A stretch of DNA of 64,000 nt from Coriaria nepalensis (GCA_027186245.1 CP114493.1:8811501-8875500), one strand, 5' to 3'. Positions 34,977 through 47,621 are shown, counted from the stretch's first letter. Notes: generated by a model from the sequence alone, not told the origin. A program made the numbers and translations.

Positions 34977-35367
34977 AGATCTGCTTTTCTGATTCATGAT
35001 GCGAAGTGGGTTTTACTTGAACTTGTATATATATACATATATATATAGAATAAAGTTGGGTCCCTGATTTTAGTTTCCTTAGTTGCTAGATGTTAAGAGT
35101 TTGTCAAGATGTGATTAGTGTCAAAAAAATTATAATGCTTAATAAGCTTTATCAAACCGAGATCATGGTTTAAAAAAACATCAGAGAGTAAGTGTAGATA
35201 ACACATTCAGTTTGGGTGTAAGCTGCTACACGACAAAATTTATACTAAAATTTAAAAAAAAAAAAAAGGATGTTTAAGGACAAGTATGCTATTATATGAT
35301 TTGTTCATCTCTTCTAGTTGTCGATCAACAATAAATACATATTCTTTTTCCCAAACAAAATAGGAAG

Positions 35368-38319
35368 TCATAGAAGGGGTTCAGAAAGAGGTTCAGAGAG
35401 CTCCATTTCATTTGAGCTCTCTTGGCGTGTATCGGGCCGTTGGAAGCCTACGAAGTCGATTCCAAGCCATTGCCATGGCCAGCATACATATCTAGGTCCA
35501 TTTCGGCTCCTTCTAGAATCTTCCCGATTTTCAAACTCTTCAAGCTGACGAGTAAGGTCTTCCACTCTTTCCCTTAGCCTAGATGCCCTTGAATCTGCCA
35601 ATCTCAATGACTTTTCGGCTGCATCTCTTGCTGCCATTGCAGCAGCTGCTGTCTCTTCTTTGAATTTGAGCTTCTTCTTGAACTCCAATAAGGCTTGGTT
35701 CGCTTCTTCTAGCTCTTGCTTGAGTGCTGAAAGCTGCCATCAAATAAACCAGTTTCAAGCATCAACCACCCAGAGCCAAAAAGAACACTATGAAGGGGAC
35801 AATCACATAAGCTTTGTGACGAGATTCTCACATAAACTTTGAATAAATTAACTCTCACAACTTGGCACAACACTACCATACGACATAGTATAGACGGTCC
35901 ATCTATGATTTTTACAAAATTTATCAATCATTTTAATAGGGACTTTACAATTGCAAAATACATCTGACTTTTCAGCTCAAACTCGAAAGTTATTGATGCT
36001 ATAATTGTATGTTGGAAATTAGGAGTTAAATTTAATTGGATCGAGACACCTCTATCAGGCAACATACTCTCTCTAAACTACTGGGTAAAATACTGAGAAT
36101 CATTAATCCACTTACTTATTTACCTTAGCTTCTTTACTTTCCAAGTACACTTTTCCAAACATCATGAGCAGAAAGCGACATGAACCAAATATCAGAGCAA
36201 TATGATTGATAAGGCAAGGTCAAAATAGTGAGCATACCTGTGCTACAAACTCTTGTTCAAGAGCTCTGCCTGCAGCAGCTTCTTGCTCAGCTGCTACTTT
36301 CCATCTGTTAATTTCTTCTTCAGTAGCAGCAATATCCATCATTAGGCCTTCAACCTTTAACAAGCAATATGAAAATGGTAACTTTGTAAACAAGCCAAAA
36401 AGTGAATCAAAGGAAGGAAAATTTTTGGTAGTTCTGGATATTTACACAAACATTAGTGAGCAGTTACTTGAAGGTAAAGCATTTCTTATTACGTAATTGA
36501 ATAGTGAATACATTGTCTAAAGCAAATAGCTTTTAAAACTTACACTTTCATTTGCCACTCTCTCCTTCTCTTCAAGTTCCTCTATTCGCCGCATTCTATG
36601 ATTGAGCTCTTTGGTTTGTGCTTCTACATGCTCTTTAAGTAAACTTGACTCTGCCCTTGAGACATCAAAGCAATAAGCAAAACAAAGGAATACCAGGTCA
36701 GGACAAAAATAAAACTGCGAAGTAAAGTTATTCTAGACTAATCAATCTGTTTCTTTATAAGCTCGGTGATGACATGAAGTACCTTACATCCTCCAGAAAA
36801 TGCTGCAGTTCAATGATCTCAAGCTGAGATGCCTTCACGATATTCTCCAAAGCACTAGCCTGTGTAGAACAAATGGATGCACAGATAAGGGGCTCAAATC
36901 ATTATAAACTTTTATCTGTAAAAATGAGAGAGATTAGCATTTACAAGTGCTTACCAATGTGTAAACTTCATCCTCCTCTGTATCTTTGTCACTGGATACC
37001 ATTTCATCCCCAAGAAGCTTACTAAATTTGAAATCTACCCCAGCCTCTTTTAACCCATTTTCTGCATATTGAAACAATTGACTTGTTTTCGAAGATGGAT
37101 CACTTGTTACCCTATTTGACAAAGCACTCCTTAGCAAATATCCAATTTGTTCTTTCTCATGTCCCAACTGGGCCACCGTTTCATCTAAACCCTTGATCTC
37201 TCGTATCTTCTCCTCTATCAAATCTCTTGTTTTCTCCTTAACAACTCTGACCAACTCATAAATAGATTCCATCCCTGCTAAAGATGCACGAATATTCTCC
37301 TCCATGTCCGTTTCTTGTGGCAGAAATAAGGACTCAGAAAACTCAGAGTGATCTACATTACCAGCATCAACCATCTTAATAACTTCATAAATCCGGTCGT
37401 GGATCTTTGAAACAAGACTTGATTGATCAATCAGTAAAGGCCTTTGAGATTCCATCTTCTCCTCCAAGCTTCTTAGCTTATCATCATACTCCTCGACTAG
37501 CTGTCTCAGCTGGGAATTCTCACTCTCCACATTCTTTAATTTCTCAGTCATCTCACCATCAATTTCAGATATCTTCCCGTCCTTTTCGGCGATCGCCTTC
37601 TCCAAGTTGTCAATAACAGTAGTATTCTTGGCGACCTCTTCCCTCAACCCACTAATGGTGGCCTCAAGCTGAGACACCTCGATGGCAATCTCATAATTCC
37701 TCTGCTCCATCTGTTCCCTAGTTTCATTTCTCGACTTGACTGTTGCATCGATTTGCCGGACAAGGTCTTCCACAATCTCATTTGTCCTCTTAATAACTCC
37801 ATATGCAACTGCAGGCAACCCTGTGTACTTCTGTGATCTAGGCAATCCACCTGGCATAAAACTCTTGAAATTACTCACTTTTCCAGAAATCTTATCAATT
37901 CCAGTCACTAACATATGCGATGAAGTTCCCATTTCCGATCTCAACTCATCCAGTTGCTGAGAAACCTCATCTTTCAATCTATTTGCCTCGGCTAAATCAA
38001 CCAAGGCCTTCTCGTTTGATTTCAAAGCCTCTTCCTTATCTCTTAAAGCATCGTCTCGTTGCCTTGAACACTCATCACGCTTCTTAAGAGCCTCATGAGT
38101 TAGGGCTTTCAATCGACCAAATGAGACTTGCAATTCGGATTTCGAATTCTCAGCCAACTCTCTTGCTTGCCGCTCACGATCAAGCTCAGCGAGAAGCTCT
38201 CTAAACCTCTCCGGCGTGATTTCTTCCGGACCTGGACTCTTTATCACGATCGGCACCGGATCATCACCTTCCACATCGCTGAGCACTGCATCAAGGTCTT
38301 CGTCGCCGCCACTCGCCAT
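35368..38319 (-). CDS. Long coiled-coil protein of the At1g24560/At3g49055 type
   Basis: Five coding exons (38319-36955, 36859-36783, 36655-36544, 36354-36238, 35733-35368) join in frame to 678 residues. An acidic N-terminus (MASGGDEDLDAVLSDVEGDD) and EITPERFRELLAELDRERQA are followed by hundreds of heptad-rich residues. A conserved non-coiled patch, SFMPGGLPRSQKYTGLPAVA, interrupts the coil near residues 165-190. The C-terminus has a basic coil, then RYVCWPWQWLGIDFVGF, a Trp-rich block that may be a membrane anchor or partner site. It resembles plant proteins of unknown function. The upstream frame opens at a TTG; the ATG at 38319 is used. All joins keep phase, so it appears functional. Role unknown. 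Confidence 0.85.
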
Positions 38320-38639
38320 TGGAATTACTACTGCCGATCGATTAAGCAAAGCACCATCTCAGCTTCGATTAACTTGATTATCAAATTAAATTGAGAATTC
38401 TGGTAATCAAACAGAGTTGGACTCAGAAACCGAAACCCTAAAATATGATGAGGATAAATTAAACTAAATTGCGAAATCCAACATTCTATAAACTTGTGAT
38501 TATAGTGCGATTGCAATTAGGGGACAATTAACAATAAGTCGAACTCCTTAATTTGAGCCTTTAGGTAATGAAAATTATTACTTGAGAAGAGGAAAGAAGG
38601 TTCATAGCATACCTGAAGAAGAAGAAGAAGAAAACAAGA

Positions 38640-40562
38640 AACGAGAAACGGAGTGTGGCAGGACAGAGTTGATAGCTACCAATTACCAAACGGTCTCTCA
38701 CCGGATCGGATTTGGACCCGGTTCAACATTCAACAGCAGCTTCATTGTTTGAACCGGCAGTTGTTTTTTTTCATTGTCTGAATTTGTGTTCTTCGTGTTC
38801 CGGATTTTTTTTTTTACCTTCAAGATTTTGGTCTATCAGATTGGTTTTGTTTCAGTTACTTACAAAAAATAAAATTAATCGGATTTCTCATAATAATTCG
38901 ATTTCTTTTAAATGTTTAGTGAAAAAAAAAATGAATTATTTTAATTAATTTCTTTTTTTAAAAAAAGAAAAATTATTTTAATATATTTTTTTCTAACAAA
39001 TTTAATCATATTTTGTTTTTTCTTTAATATTATTTTTTAAATAAATTAATATGAGATAAAAATATAAATAATAAAATATTAAAGATAAAATATAACAATA
39101 ATTTGAGAAATTTTAAAAAAAAATTATTTAAATTATATAAGAATACAAAATTATAAATTAACAGTACGGAAATAAATTTATAAAAATTAAAAATTATTTA
39201 ACCCAGAAAAACAAAAAACAAAAGTTGACTTGGTAAGTTCCGAAAACTTTGATACGATCACGTTATCCTCAAATGGAACAAAGAAACGAAACACGATACG
39301 AAACCGATACGGAGATTCAAATTATTAAACTGTTTAATAAGAGATAAGATATAGATGATTATATATATTATAGACACTGCTGGTTTTTCAAGACCAATAC
39401 ACTAAGAACATCATCGTTTTGAAGACCTATTCGTGTTTGTTCCCAATTGAAGTACGAAGAAATGGTCGGGCAAGTAGATCAGGTGAGTTCATCAATTACC
39501 CTTTTATTTTATAACCGTATAGTTCCTTGATCCAATGTCATTAACATATAAGACATTAGTATTTACCGGACTAGTCGGACCAGGAAAACGGTGAATTGAT
39601 CGGACCGTCGATTTCTCGAAAGAACCGGGTGATCGATCTATAACCCATTTCAATTGAATCATAGGCTTGCATAAGGTTTTTTTTCTTGTATGCACTACTA
39701 AATTACGTATTTGCCTGAACTTTAGATCCTAATTATTTCATGTTCTTGAATCTGAATTCCAAACTCATCAATGTTTTCAAATAATCCACCTAAACATTAT
39801 TGACCTAGAAAGTAAAGAAAAATTACGTTCACACACTTCATTACCTTTCACTTTAGTCGATTCCCACACTTCAAGGGCGAATACCTACCATCTCCCCCAC
39901 ATCCTTCGACACCTGTGCACAGGACAAGACCTCTCTTTTGTTTGTCTCCCCTCGCAAGAAAACTACATTGGGCAAGACCTCTTTTTTCCCCCTCGTTCCT
40001 CTGGTTTCTTCTGTGACTTCCGTTTGAGTTTGCCTAATATAATTTATTTTTGGCTTTATTAGTTTTTTTTTCTTTTGAATATATAATTTATTTTCTTTTA
40101 AAAATTGTAATAATAATAATATTATATTGAAACGATACCGTGGAAGAAGGATCAACAGTTGACAATCCATCTCGTCTATTCTAATTATCTTGCCACAAAA
40201 TTCTAGGATAAACCTTAATTCCCATAGGTTGAATTATCCGCTGGTAGATTCTTCTTCTCTACTTGCTCGTGTAGACGGACTCTGTCGTGAATTTACCAGT
40301 AAGTTACAGGTTGGTCTTGTTTGAATCCGTCAAGAAGCTTTTTCTTTCTGCAAAATTTTCATAACTTCTCTTGGTCTTCGTATTAATAATTCGTATTTCT
40401 TTACGACTTTGGGAAATTTCCTTCTCTATTGCAGAAAAAAGTCTACCCATACCTCCTCGCATTGATATAATGTACTCAATGTGTTTGATGTAATGCAGAA
40501 GAATTTGAAATTTTTGGTTTTTTTTTTTTTTTTTTTGGTGAGAAGCCGAGAAAAGAAAATTG
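38640..40562. other. Intergenic and promoter region before the RGLG gene
   Basis: Very AT-rich between 38860 and 39180, where poly-A/T and TAAAATAT repeats dominate. The right half contains the probable RGLG leader, ending in a T-rich tract at 40519-40536. A small ATG...CAG|GTGAGT exon-like piece at 39462-39488 could be a leader exon, but nothing supports coding. Confidence 0.4.
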
Positions 40563-42592
40563 ATGGGAGGTAGTAGTTCAAAGAGCTCGTCAAGTCGGAG
40601 GCAGTATTCATCATCTGGGTCTGCTCAATATAATAACAACGATAGTTACCCTCCTCCATCTCCATATTCTTCTTTTTCACAACAGAGCCCATATCATAAT
40701 ACTCCTCAGCATCATCAAGCACCATCTTCCTATAATCATGGGCCTCAGATTCGGCCCCGACCCAGAAGATATTCAGACAAGAAATACTTGAGAATTGATG
40801 ATAATTATCGTTCATTAGACGAGGTTATTAGATCTCCATTCATGTCCATACTTTTTTATTATTATACAAACTGGGGGAATTAATTTTGTGGTGTGATAAT
40901 TAATTGATGACAGGTAACTGCTGCTCTAGCACAAGCTGGTTTGGAATCATCTAATCTCATTGTTGGTATTGATTTCACAAAGAGCAATGAATGGACAGGT
41001 TAAGTCTAATGGAAACAATCGTCATCATGATATGAACTTACTATCCCAGTATGATTAATAAACTCAATGAGCTGAACTTCTGTTATGGAATATATATCAG
41101 GTTCAAGATCATTCAACCGGAAAAGTTTGCATCAGATAGGAAACAGCCTAAACCCTTATGAACAAGCCATATCTATTATCGGAAAAACATTATCGACTTT
41201 TGACGAGGATAACTTGATCCCTTGTTACGGATTTGGAGATGGTAATTAAAAAAGTATTTATTTTGGTTGTAAAATTTTGATTGAAAATATCACATTTATT
41301 TGACTTGTGAATCTTCTTTTTTTTCCCTTTGCCCAGCAACAACTCATGATCAAGATGTATTCAGTTTCTACGAGGGAGATGAATACTGTAACGGTTTTGA
41401 GGAAATCTTAACTCGGTACAGAGGCATTGTTCCAAACCTACGGCTTGCAGGCCCAACGTCTTTTGCGCCTATTATCGAGATGGCAGTTACTATTGTCGAG
41501 CAGAGCGGGGGACAGTATCATGTTTTGTTGATAATTGCAGATGGACAGGTAAAAATCCTTTTTTTAACCATATTTTCCTCGTGCTATATATGACTGTGTG
41601 CCTTAATGCAATGCAACGACACTTCTTTTGTTCTTTTCTAGGTCACTAGAAGTGTTGATACAGAGCACGGGAATCTTAGCCCGCAAGAAAGAAACACCAT
41701 CGATGCAATTGTAAAAGCAAGGTGATTATTTCAATTTAGATAGCTCTCCTGTTCTTGAATTTTATAAGATGAGAGACTTTTCTTTTTCTTATTATGGAAT
41801 GGTGTTATTGCAGTGAGTATCCCTTGTCCATAATCTTAGTTGGTGTTGGAGATGGCCCTTGGGAAAAGATGAGGGAATTTGACGATAACATTCCGGCTCG
41901 AGCCTTTGATAATTTCCAGGTATATATATGTATAGGCAAAAGAATCACTATCATTCATTATATAGCTATGGAGTAATTTGCCACTTTTTCTTTGTGTGTC
42001 TAGTTTGTTAATTTTACGGAAATAATGTCGAAGCACATGGACACGATAAGGAAAGAGACCCAGTTTGCTCTTTCAGCATTAATGGAAATACCTTCTCAAT
42101 ACAAAGCAACTCTTGAGCTCGGTTTATTGGGTAGAAGAAGAGGGAATTTAGCAGGGAGGGTAGCACTTCCTCCGCCTCTTTACGGGACAGGATCCAATCA
42201 CAGTTCACCGCGTGGCTATGCAAAAACCTCACGCCAGAGCAGTTTTCAGCAGAGGACAACTTCATTTTCTGGAGATGGTGGAGGGTTAGTTAACACTGCT
42301 CCTTCTGCTAGCTCTCTTCATGATAATCAGGTAACTCAATAAAACCATTTTCTCCCAAAGAAAAAAAAAGGAAAAAAGAGTAAAAAGGTCATGTCTTCCT
42401 CATTTATTTGATAATTAGGAGACTAAGCCATTTTGTTATAACTATTTGTATCAGTTATGTCCAATTTGTCTTACCAATACAAAGAACATGGCATTTGGTT
42501 GTGGTCATCAGACATGTTTTGAATGTGGAGAAGAGCTGGAAATATGCCCGATTTGCCGAACCTTCGTTCAAACAAGAATCAGACTATACTGA
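40563..42592 (+). CDS. RGLG: RGLG-type E3 ubiquitin ligase (copine/vWA plus RING)
   Basis: Eight exons (40563-40823, 40914-40998, 41101-41241, 41337-41548, 41642-41721, 41814-41919, 42004-42330, 42455-42592) join to 449 residues. MGGSSSK at the start is a good N-myristoylation signal, which would hold the protein at the plasma membrane. The copine-like vWA domain (about 85-335) includes [14 protein letters not shown], a metal-binding site, and YGFGDATTHD. A Ser/Arg linker leads to a C3HC4 RING at the very end (Cys406, 409, 420, His422, Cys425, 428, 435, 438). RGLG ligases add ubiquitin, often K63-linked, in hormone and drought responses. The upstream TTG in frame was rejected because Gly2 is required. 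Member number (RGLG3/4/5 type) is not settled. Confidence 0.94.
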
Positions 42593-43187
42593 TCAGTTTT
42601 CATTAGTTTCTTCGGCCTGCTTTTCTGGGTAAAATGCATATGAAAAGTAAAGAACAGTGTTCGAGGGGCGCAGAGCAGAGATTGTTAAGACCAATTTTAG
42701 TCAATCTTTTCATTTAGGATTTGTCTATTGTTTGCTTTAGTAGTTCAACATGAAAGAAACTATCCAACAGCAGTTGTTGAGTTCAGTTTTGGTAGGCATC
42801 TAGCTTGTTACACTTTTATTAATAATGTAAATAATCAAGTTATTGTTTTTCTTACTAAGGTAGACAAGCAAATAATCTGTGTTTTGCAAAAAAAAAAAAA
42901 AATTAAAGAACTCGAGATAAACTACTATCTTTCAGAATTCTGATTATACTAAAGAGAAGGTCTTGGGTCTACAACGGTGTCCTTCGTCTCGATCGAAAGA
43001 TTGAAATAGATCACAAAAGAATTTACCGAATTCAAAATAAGAAAGAAAAAAAAAATGTGCCAGAAGACAGGTAGCGCACAGTGCAATGGGAAAGAAATAC
43101 ACAGGGCTGTTTAATTCTGGCAAAAAGTATGAAACTTTCTCAATTTATGCTTCGGGAAACTTGAACAACTCTCATCTTGAAATGATT
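42593..43187. other. RGLG 3' region
   Basis: AT-rich non-coding DNA with a poly-A tract at 42888-42902. It probably holds the RGLG 3' untranslated region and the end of any minus-strand transcript from 43.55 kb. Confidence 0.45.
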
Positions 43188-43361
43188 TCAGAGAGTGCTC
43201 ACCATTATGAAGCAACTCTTTATTAAGAATATATTTATATTGTATCTTTCCAATTTCAGAAGAAGATCGAAAAATGGCACAATCCAAAACCCTAAACTGG
43301 CTACGAAAGAAAAACGCAGCAGCTTAAAGATAAATCTGAAGAAGAAGGATGAGGATTGCAT
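43188..43361 (-). other. Candidate small ORF downstream of an orphan promoter
   Basis: A 57-codon frame starts at the ATG at 43361 (MQSSSFFFRF...) and is hydrophobic and Phe/Leu-rich. An earlier ATG near 43450 on the same strand opens a 15-codon frame. Neither matches a family I know. It is listed only because it lies downstream of a well-formed minus-strand promoter (43577-43808). The transcript may instead be non-coding. Confidence 0.2.
43287..43295 (+). promoter_or_regulatory. Telo-box AAACCCTAA
   Basis: A perfect telo-box lies in the presumed leader or intron of the minus-strand transcript. With TGGGCT elements, telo-boxes mark ribosomal-protein and snoRNA gene promoters in plants. Confidence 0.45.
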
Positions 43362-43576
43362 AGATCGTTATACGCTTTCGTTGACACGTCCGTCTGGGAT
43401 CAAGAATCCCCGCCGACGAACGTAACGCCTATCAAAAGCGATTCCATAGAATGAACAAGAACAAAAACAAAAAAGAGAAAATGGAGAACTTTGTTAGAAC
43501 TCCCAAGTTTTAATCTTAAAACGCGAGCGGCGGAGAGAAGAATAGTGTACTTGTTTTCGAGCACAGGGCGAGCTGG

Positions 43577-43808
43577 TTTTATAGTTGATTTTTGGTGGGC
43601 TTTTTATATGTTTATTTTTTATTATTCGTTGTAGTTACTGGACTGGACTGGACAGATTTATGGGCTATTCATTTGTTTTAATCTTAATGGGCTTATAATT
43701 GGGCTGTGATGAATTCGAGGTAAAGCTGGAAGTTTGTGAACGAGTCGTGCGACAGTGATGGATCATGTATACCGTGTAGATTATTCTTTTTTTAAATCTC
43801 AATGGGCT
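43577..43808 (-). promoter_or_regulatory. Orphan minus-strand promoter: TATA box plus five TGGGCT elements
   Basis: TATAAAA on the minus strand at 43583-43577 would start transcription near 43550. Upstream lie TGGGCT at 43596, 43661, 43688, 43700 and 43803, all in the same orientation. This arrangement is typical of strongly expressed housekeeping genes, yet no recognisable gene follows. Confidence 0.45.
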
Positions 43809-43809
43809 T

Positions 43810-45305
43810 ATAAATCGGGCTATTATATATATCCCAAACAAAAGAAGAAAAGGTTGATGATAACGATATGGAATGCAAATAGGTGTAATTTTGTGCAAAT
43901 GAACCGTCTTTAATTTGGTTAAATAATGAGAGACTTTCGTGGTCATAATCATGAGTTGTATTAAATATTATCATAATTATGTTATTTTTATATATTATAT
44001 TATTTATAATTGTGCTCAATTTTTCTTAATTAATAAGTACTCTAAAATCTGTCATTATTCTTGAGATGCCTCTTTCAAGAACTCTCTTCTTTTTGCTAGG
44101 TCCCTACATCCGCTAGAATCGAAACATCAATTAATTCAAAGAGTACAAGAAGTCAAAAAACATCAAAAATCTTCATCGGTCGAAAGAGACTGCCACCTTC
44201 TTTGTCTGTGGGAACTTTCACAACCAAAACAACGAGACCCAGTTCATTAATGACAATGACGTAGACCTTGTTCATTCTATCTCCCTTTTGCAATCAGTCG
44301 ACAAGATAACTTGAAGATAAAGTAAAGAAAAACGAACTGTTCATAATCATCACCAACCATGTATAATCTCATATCTTATCTCTAATTGACTTTACATGTT
44401 GAAGTTGTTACTTCCTTTCGTGCTACTTTAGTCCTTACATTGATACAATAAAATATATACACGTAGACAAAAACATGAACTCCAAATGTAATCCATATGA
44501 TGATATGAATCGATTCCCCTTTCTTTTAGGTTGATAAAGTTGTAGATAAGCAAGTTGGACAAGTTGATGCATGGGGAAGGTGATGAGCTAGTTGACATGC
44601 TTTCATGAATTTGCTACCACATTCTCAAATTTTGGTCCTCCCTCCCTTGGATCCAAAAGAAAAAAAAAAAAAAAAAGAAAAAGAAAAGTAAGTTCGATCA
44701 AGAAATCAATGCTTTTACAAGCTCATATCGGTATGAAAAATTGATATAGTTATCAGAAAAGAAGCTACGTAATTAAGCATGATTTTGATTTGTTTCCTAA
44801 AAGTTATCATCTTTATAAATGCAAATAAATAATCCATTGAAGATCTTATATTGAATCTGATCTTGTGTTTCTATAATAGTGTTGAATGTTGATCTATAAA
44901 CGCTGTAGATATAGGTTGATTATTAGCTACACGATATAAATTACAGATCAAATATTAAACGAAGATTGAATGGAGAGATGGAATATGATTCGTGTAGACC
45001 AATTTAATTTCTTTGTTAATATAATATTTATTGACTAAATACACCATTAATCATTATGTTAACATGTTAATCAAACTACGACATCACAGTTTGGAAAAAT
45101 GTCATATTCTCAAATAGATAAATATTAGATTATGTTCCATCGATTGAATTTGCTTATAATTAATTACTACATTTAGTTAGTTGGATAAAGACAATAAGGA
45201 TTCATTTCACTTCACTCACTCGTTTCGAAAAATTAGAAAAGAAAAACAAAACAAAACAATTTAATGTTGTTTCTTTTATACATTTTTCATTCACTTTTCA
45301 CTTTT
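43810..45305. other. Intergenic region, no gene seen
   Basis: AT-rich spacer with no supported coding region. It includes a poly-A/GA tract at 44659-44690. The last 100-200 bases are likely the 3' untranslated region of the WD40 gene. Short frames at 43665-44019 on the minus strand are low-complexity. Confidence 0.5.
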
Positions 45306-46604
45306 TCATAACTTCCAAATCGGCGGATTTGACGGCATTGAAATTTGCCACACCTTCATCTCACCGTCTAGACCCCCACTGAACAGCGAAAGCATGCCGT
45401 CACCTCCTCCGTCTGGAACTACCGTTAACGATTTTACCGGCTTATGATGGCCTTCCATTACAGACAAACAACTGTAACTCCCATCTTGACGTCGCTTCCA
45501 AATCCTCACCGTCCGATCAGCTGACCCACTGAACAACAAACCAGAGACGTTGATCAGGCAAAGTATCGCCTTTTCATGTCCTCTCAAAGCGCCAATCACA
45601 GCCATGTGATTTGCGCTATCTTCTCTTTCCCATACCAAGATCGAACGGTCACAGGCGCCAGAAAACAGCACTGATCCATCGTCGTTTAGAGCTAATGCGT
45701 TTACAGCTGACTTGTGCTTCTCCAGCGTGGCGGTCAACACGTGTCGCTTCTCGCCATTCGGTTTGCTCCAAACTCGGATCCGACTATCCGCCGACCCGGT
45801 ATAAATAGTTCCGTCTATAGAAACCGCCACGGCGTTCACGGCGTCTTCATGAGCTTTAATAGACTCCACGCAACGGAGATCAGAAGCCCGCCATATTTTC
45901 AAAGTCTTATCCCACGAAACTGAAAAGATCAAACCATTATTGACGGCGATTCCAGTAACGGCGTCAGCGTGTTCAATCCAGAGCCGCTTCTTGTGACGGC
46001 GGACGTTCACGTAGTTCTTAGGGAAAATCAGACGGCAGAGCTTATCGTTAACGGTAGGAAGAGTGTTTACCAGTGCGTGCCGTTTCTCCGCCGTCATCTT
46101 CCAGACTCGGATCTTGTCGTCTTGGTGAGCGGTGAAGACTGTGCCGTCGGAGAACGTTATTGCTTTGACGGAGCCAGAGGAGGAATCTCCACCGTTGTTG
46201 AATGCGTCGAGATGCGTCAGCGTCGTCCGATCGTAGACGTTGATTTCTGGGCCTGAGGCGGCGTAGATTTGGTCTCCGTGAACAGCGATGCAGGAGATCG
46301 AAATTCCTCGTCGAGGAGTAAGGGAAATGACGCAGAGATGAGAGTCAGGAAGAGGAGAGAGAGTTTCCGGAGGAAGTTTCTGGAGAGATGGAACAGAAGG
46401 TAGAGTTTGGAGTGAGAGATTGCTCTCTAGAGTACTAGCACTCATACTGCTACTGGTTTCGCCCGAAGAAGAAGAAGATGATGACGAGGTGACGCTAGCA
46501 GAAGTATAGTAGCAGCTGCTGGAACCGGAAGCTATCATTTTCTCATCCTCCGTGGAGGTGCATATGGCGGAGGAACAGGTGGCAAACCATGACAGAAGCC
46601 TCAT
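45306..46604 (-). CDS. WD40 repeat protein, JINGUBANG-like
   Basis: Single exon, 432 residues, intact. After a Ser-rich N-terminus come seven WD repeats. They include HQDDKIRVWKMTAEKRH, SVSWDKTLKIWRASDLRCV, TGSADSRIRVWSK, SGACDRSILVWERE, SGSADRTVRIWKRR and SGGLDGEMKVWQIS. LPTVNDKLCRLIFPKNYVNV between repeats 2 and 3, followed by a basic RRHKKRLWIEHADAVTG, is characteristic of plant JINGUBANG-like proteins. That founding member limits pollen germination. WD40 propellers act as binding scaffolds, so no catalytic role is expected. The ATG at 46604 follows a TATA box by about 70 bases. The closest match I recall is At1g24530. Confidence 0.92.
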   Translation of the reverse strand: MRLLSWFATCSSAICTSTEDEKMIASGSSSCYYTSASVTSSSSSSSSGETSSSMSASTLESNLSLQTLPSVPSLQKLPPETLSPLPDSHLCVISLTPRRGISISCIAVHGDQIYAASGPEINVYDRTTLTHLDAFNNGGDSSSGSVKAITFSDGTVFTAHQDDKIRVWKMTAEKRHALVNTLPTVNDKLCRLIFPKNYVNVRRHKKRLWIEHADAVTGIAVNNGLIFSVSWDKTLKIWRASDLRCVESIKAHEDAVNAVAVSIDGTIYTGSADSRIRVWSKPNGEKRHVLTATLEKHKSAVNALALNDDGSVLFSGACDRSILVWEREDSANHMAVIGALRGHEKAILCLINVSGLLFSGSADRTVRIWKRRQDGSYSCLSVMEGHHKPVKSLTVVPDGGGDGMLSLFSGGLDGEMKVWQISMPSNPPIWKL

Positions 46605-46672
46605 GCCGCCGGCTTGTGAGAAGTTGAATAGCGAGAGAATTTCATAAACTGATCATGGACACTAACTAGAAG

Positions 46673-46681
46673 TTATATATA
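46673..46681 (-). promoter_or_regulatory. TATA box of the WD40 gene
   Basis: The minus strand reads CTATATATAA here, about 70 bases upstream of the ATG. Confidence 0.6.
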
Positions 46682-46721
46682 GGGAAAAATACAAAAGAAT
46701 GTGTAGACCATAAAAAACACG

Positions 46722-46765
46722 CCACGTGGGAAGTACGATAGATCCAATGTTGACTTCTAGGTCAA
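46722..46765. promoter_or_regulatory. G-box/ABRE and paired W-boxes upstream of WD40 gene
   Basis: The palindrome CCACGTGG lies at 46722-46729, a bZIP/bHLH site of ABRE type. TTGAC at 46750-46754 and GTCAA at 46761-46765 form inverted W-box cores for WRKY factors. All lie within 100 bases upstream of the TATA box, suggesting hormone or stress control. Confidence 0.45.
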
Positions 46766-46781
46766 AAGACGCACAAGGCAG

Positions 46782-47621
46782 GAAATAATTTAGGGCGAGA
46801 CCGCGAGAGGGGTATTTCCGATAATATGGAAATGAAGTGGGACCCAGTGTCGATATCGGAGTATAGGAGTTAGGACCATAGGTTGTATATATATAGCAAC
46901 TAGCAAGTGGGTTAACGCGGTATAATGGGCATAAAAAAAGGGGCTTTTATTTGGTTTTATTATTTTTGAGGGGGGGCTTTTTGTATTAAAAAATAGATAG
47001 TGGCGACGATCCCTTTCTTGGAAGCTACTTCTCGTCTGTGTTAGGAAAATACAGGCATACAGCTAGCTACAAGGCAGCAAAGCATACACTGTTTGTCAAA
47101 ACTCAAAAAGGTATGTCTGTATCTTGCTCATACTAATCAACCACAATAATACGTGACAAATTGACAAATGACAATCAACCTCGTCATGTTCGTCGATGAA
47201 AATTATGCATCTAATTTGCTTTTGGTAAACAAGATGAAATCCCGTTTTTTATTTGATAGGTTTGGTTGATTAGCATTTTGATAAAGGCTTCCCTAATCTG
47301 AATCTGATAGTGAAAATATCGTTATGCCATTTTATTTTTCTCCGGCGGTATCAACTTAATTATCCAGTTTAATATTGAAAATTTAATATTTATATTTTCT
47401 AAGATTGATTGATATTTAATCATATAAAATAATTTTTATAAATATAAGATTTCGAAATAAATCTCACCAAAAATATCATGAAGTTAAAATATTGACCAAA
47501 TAATTATAAGAGTGACAATTAACCCAAGATTCTTTTATAACAAATATATTTTCTAGAAATGAAAAAAAATGGCATGTTTTTTTTTTAATAAGGCACTGAT
47601 GAGGATGAGCCTCTTTGAAGC
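46782..47621. other. Intergenic region, no gene seen
   Basis: AT-rich DNA between the WD40 promoter and the ABCB relic. Mostly A/T runs and short unconnected frames. Confidence 0.5.

Noticed and set aside
45611..46256. Plus-strand frames antisense to the WD40 gene
   Set aside because: They lie wholly within an intact single-exon WD40 gene and have no family signature.
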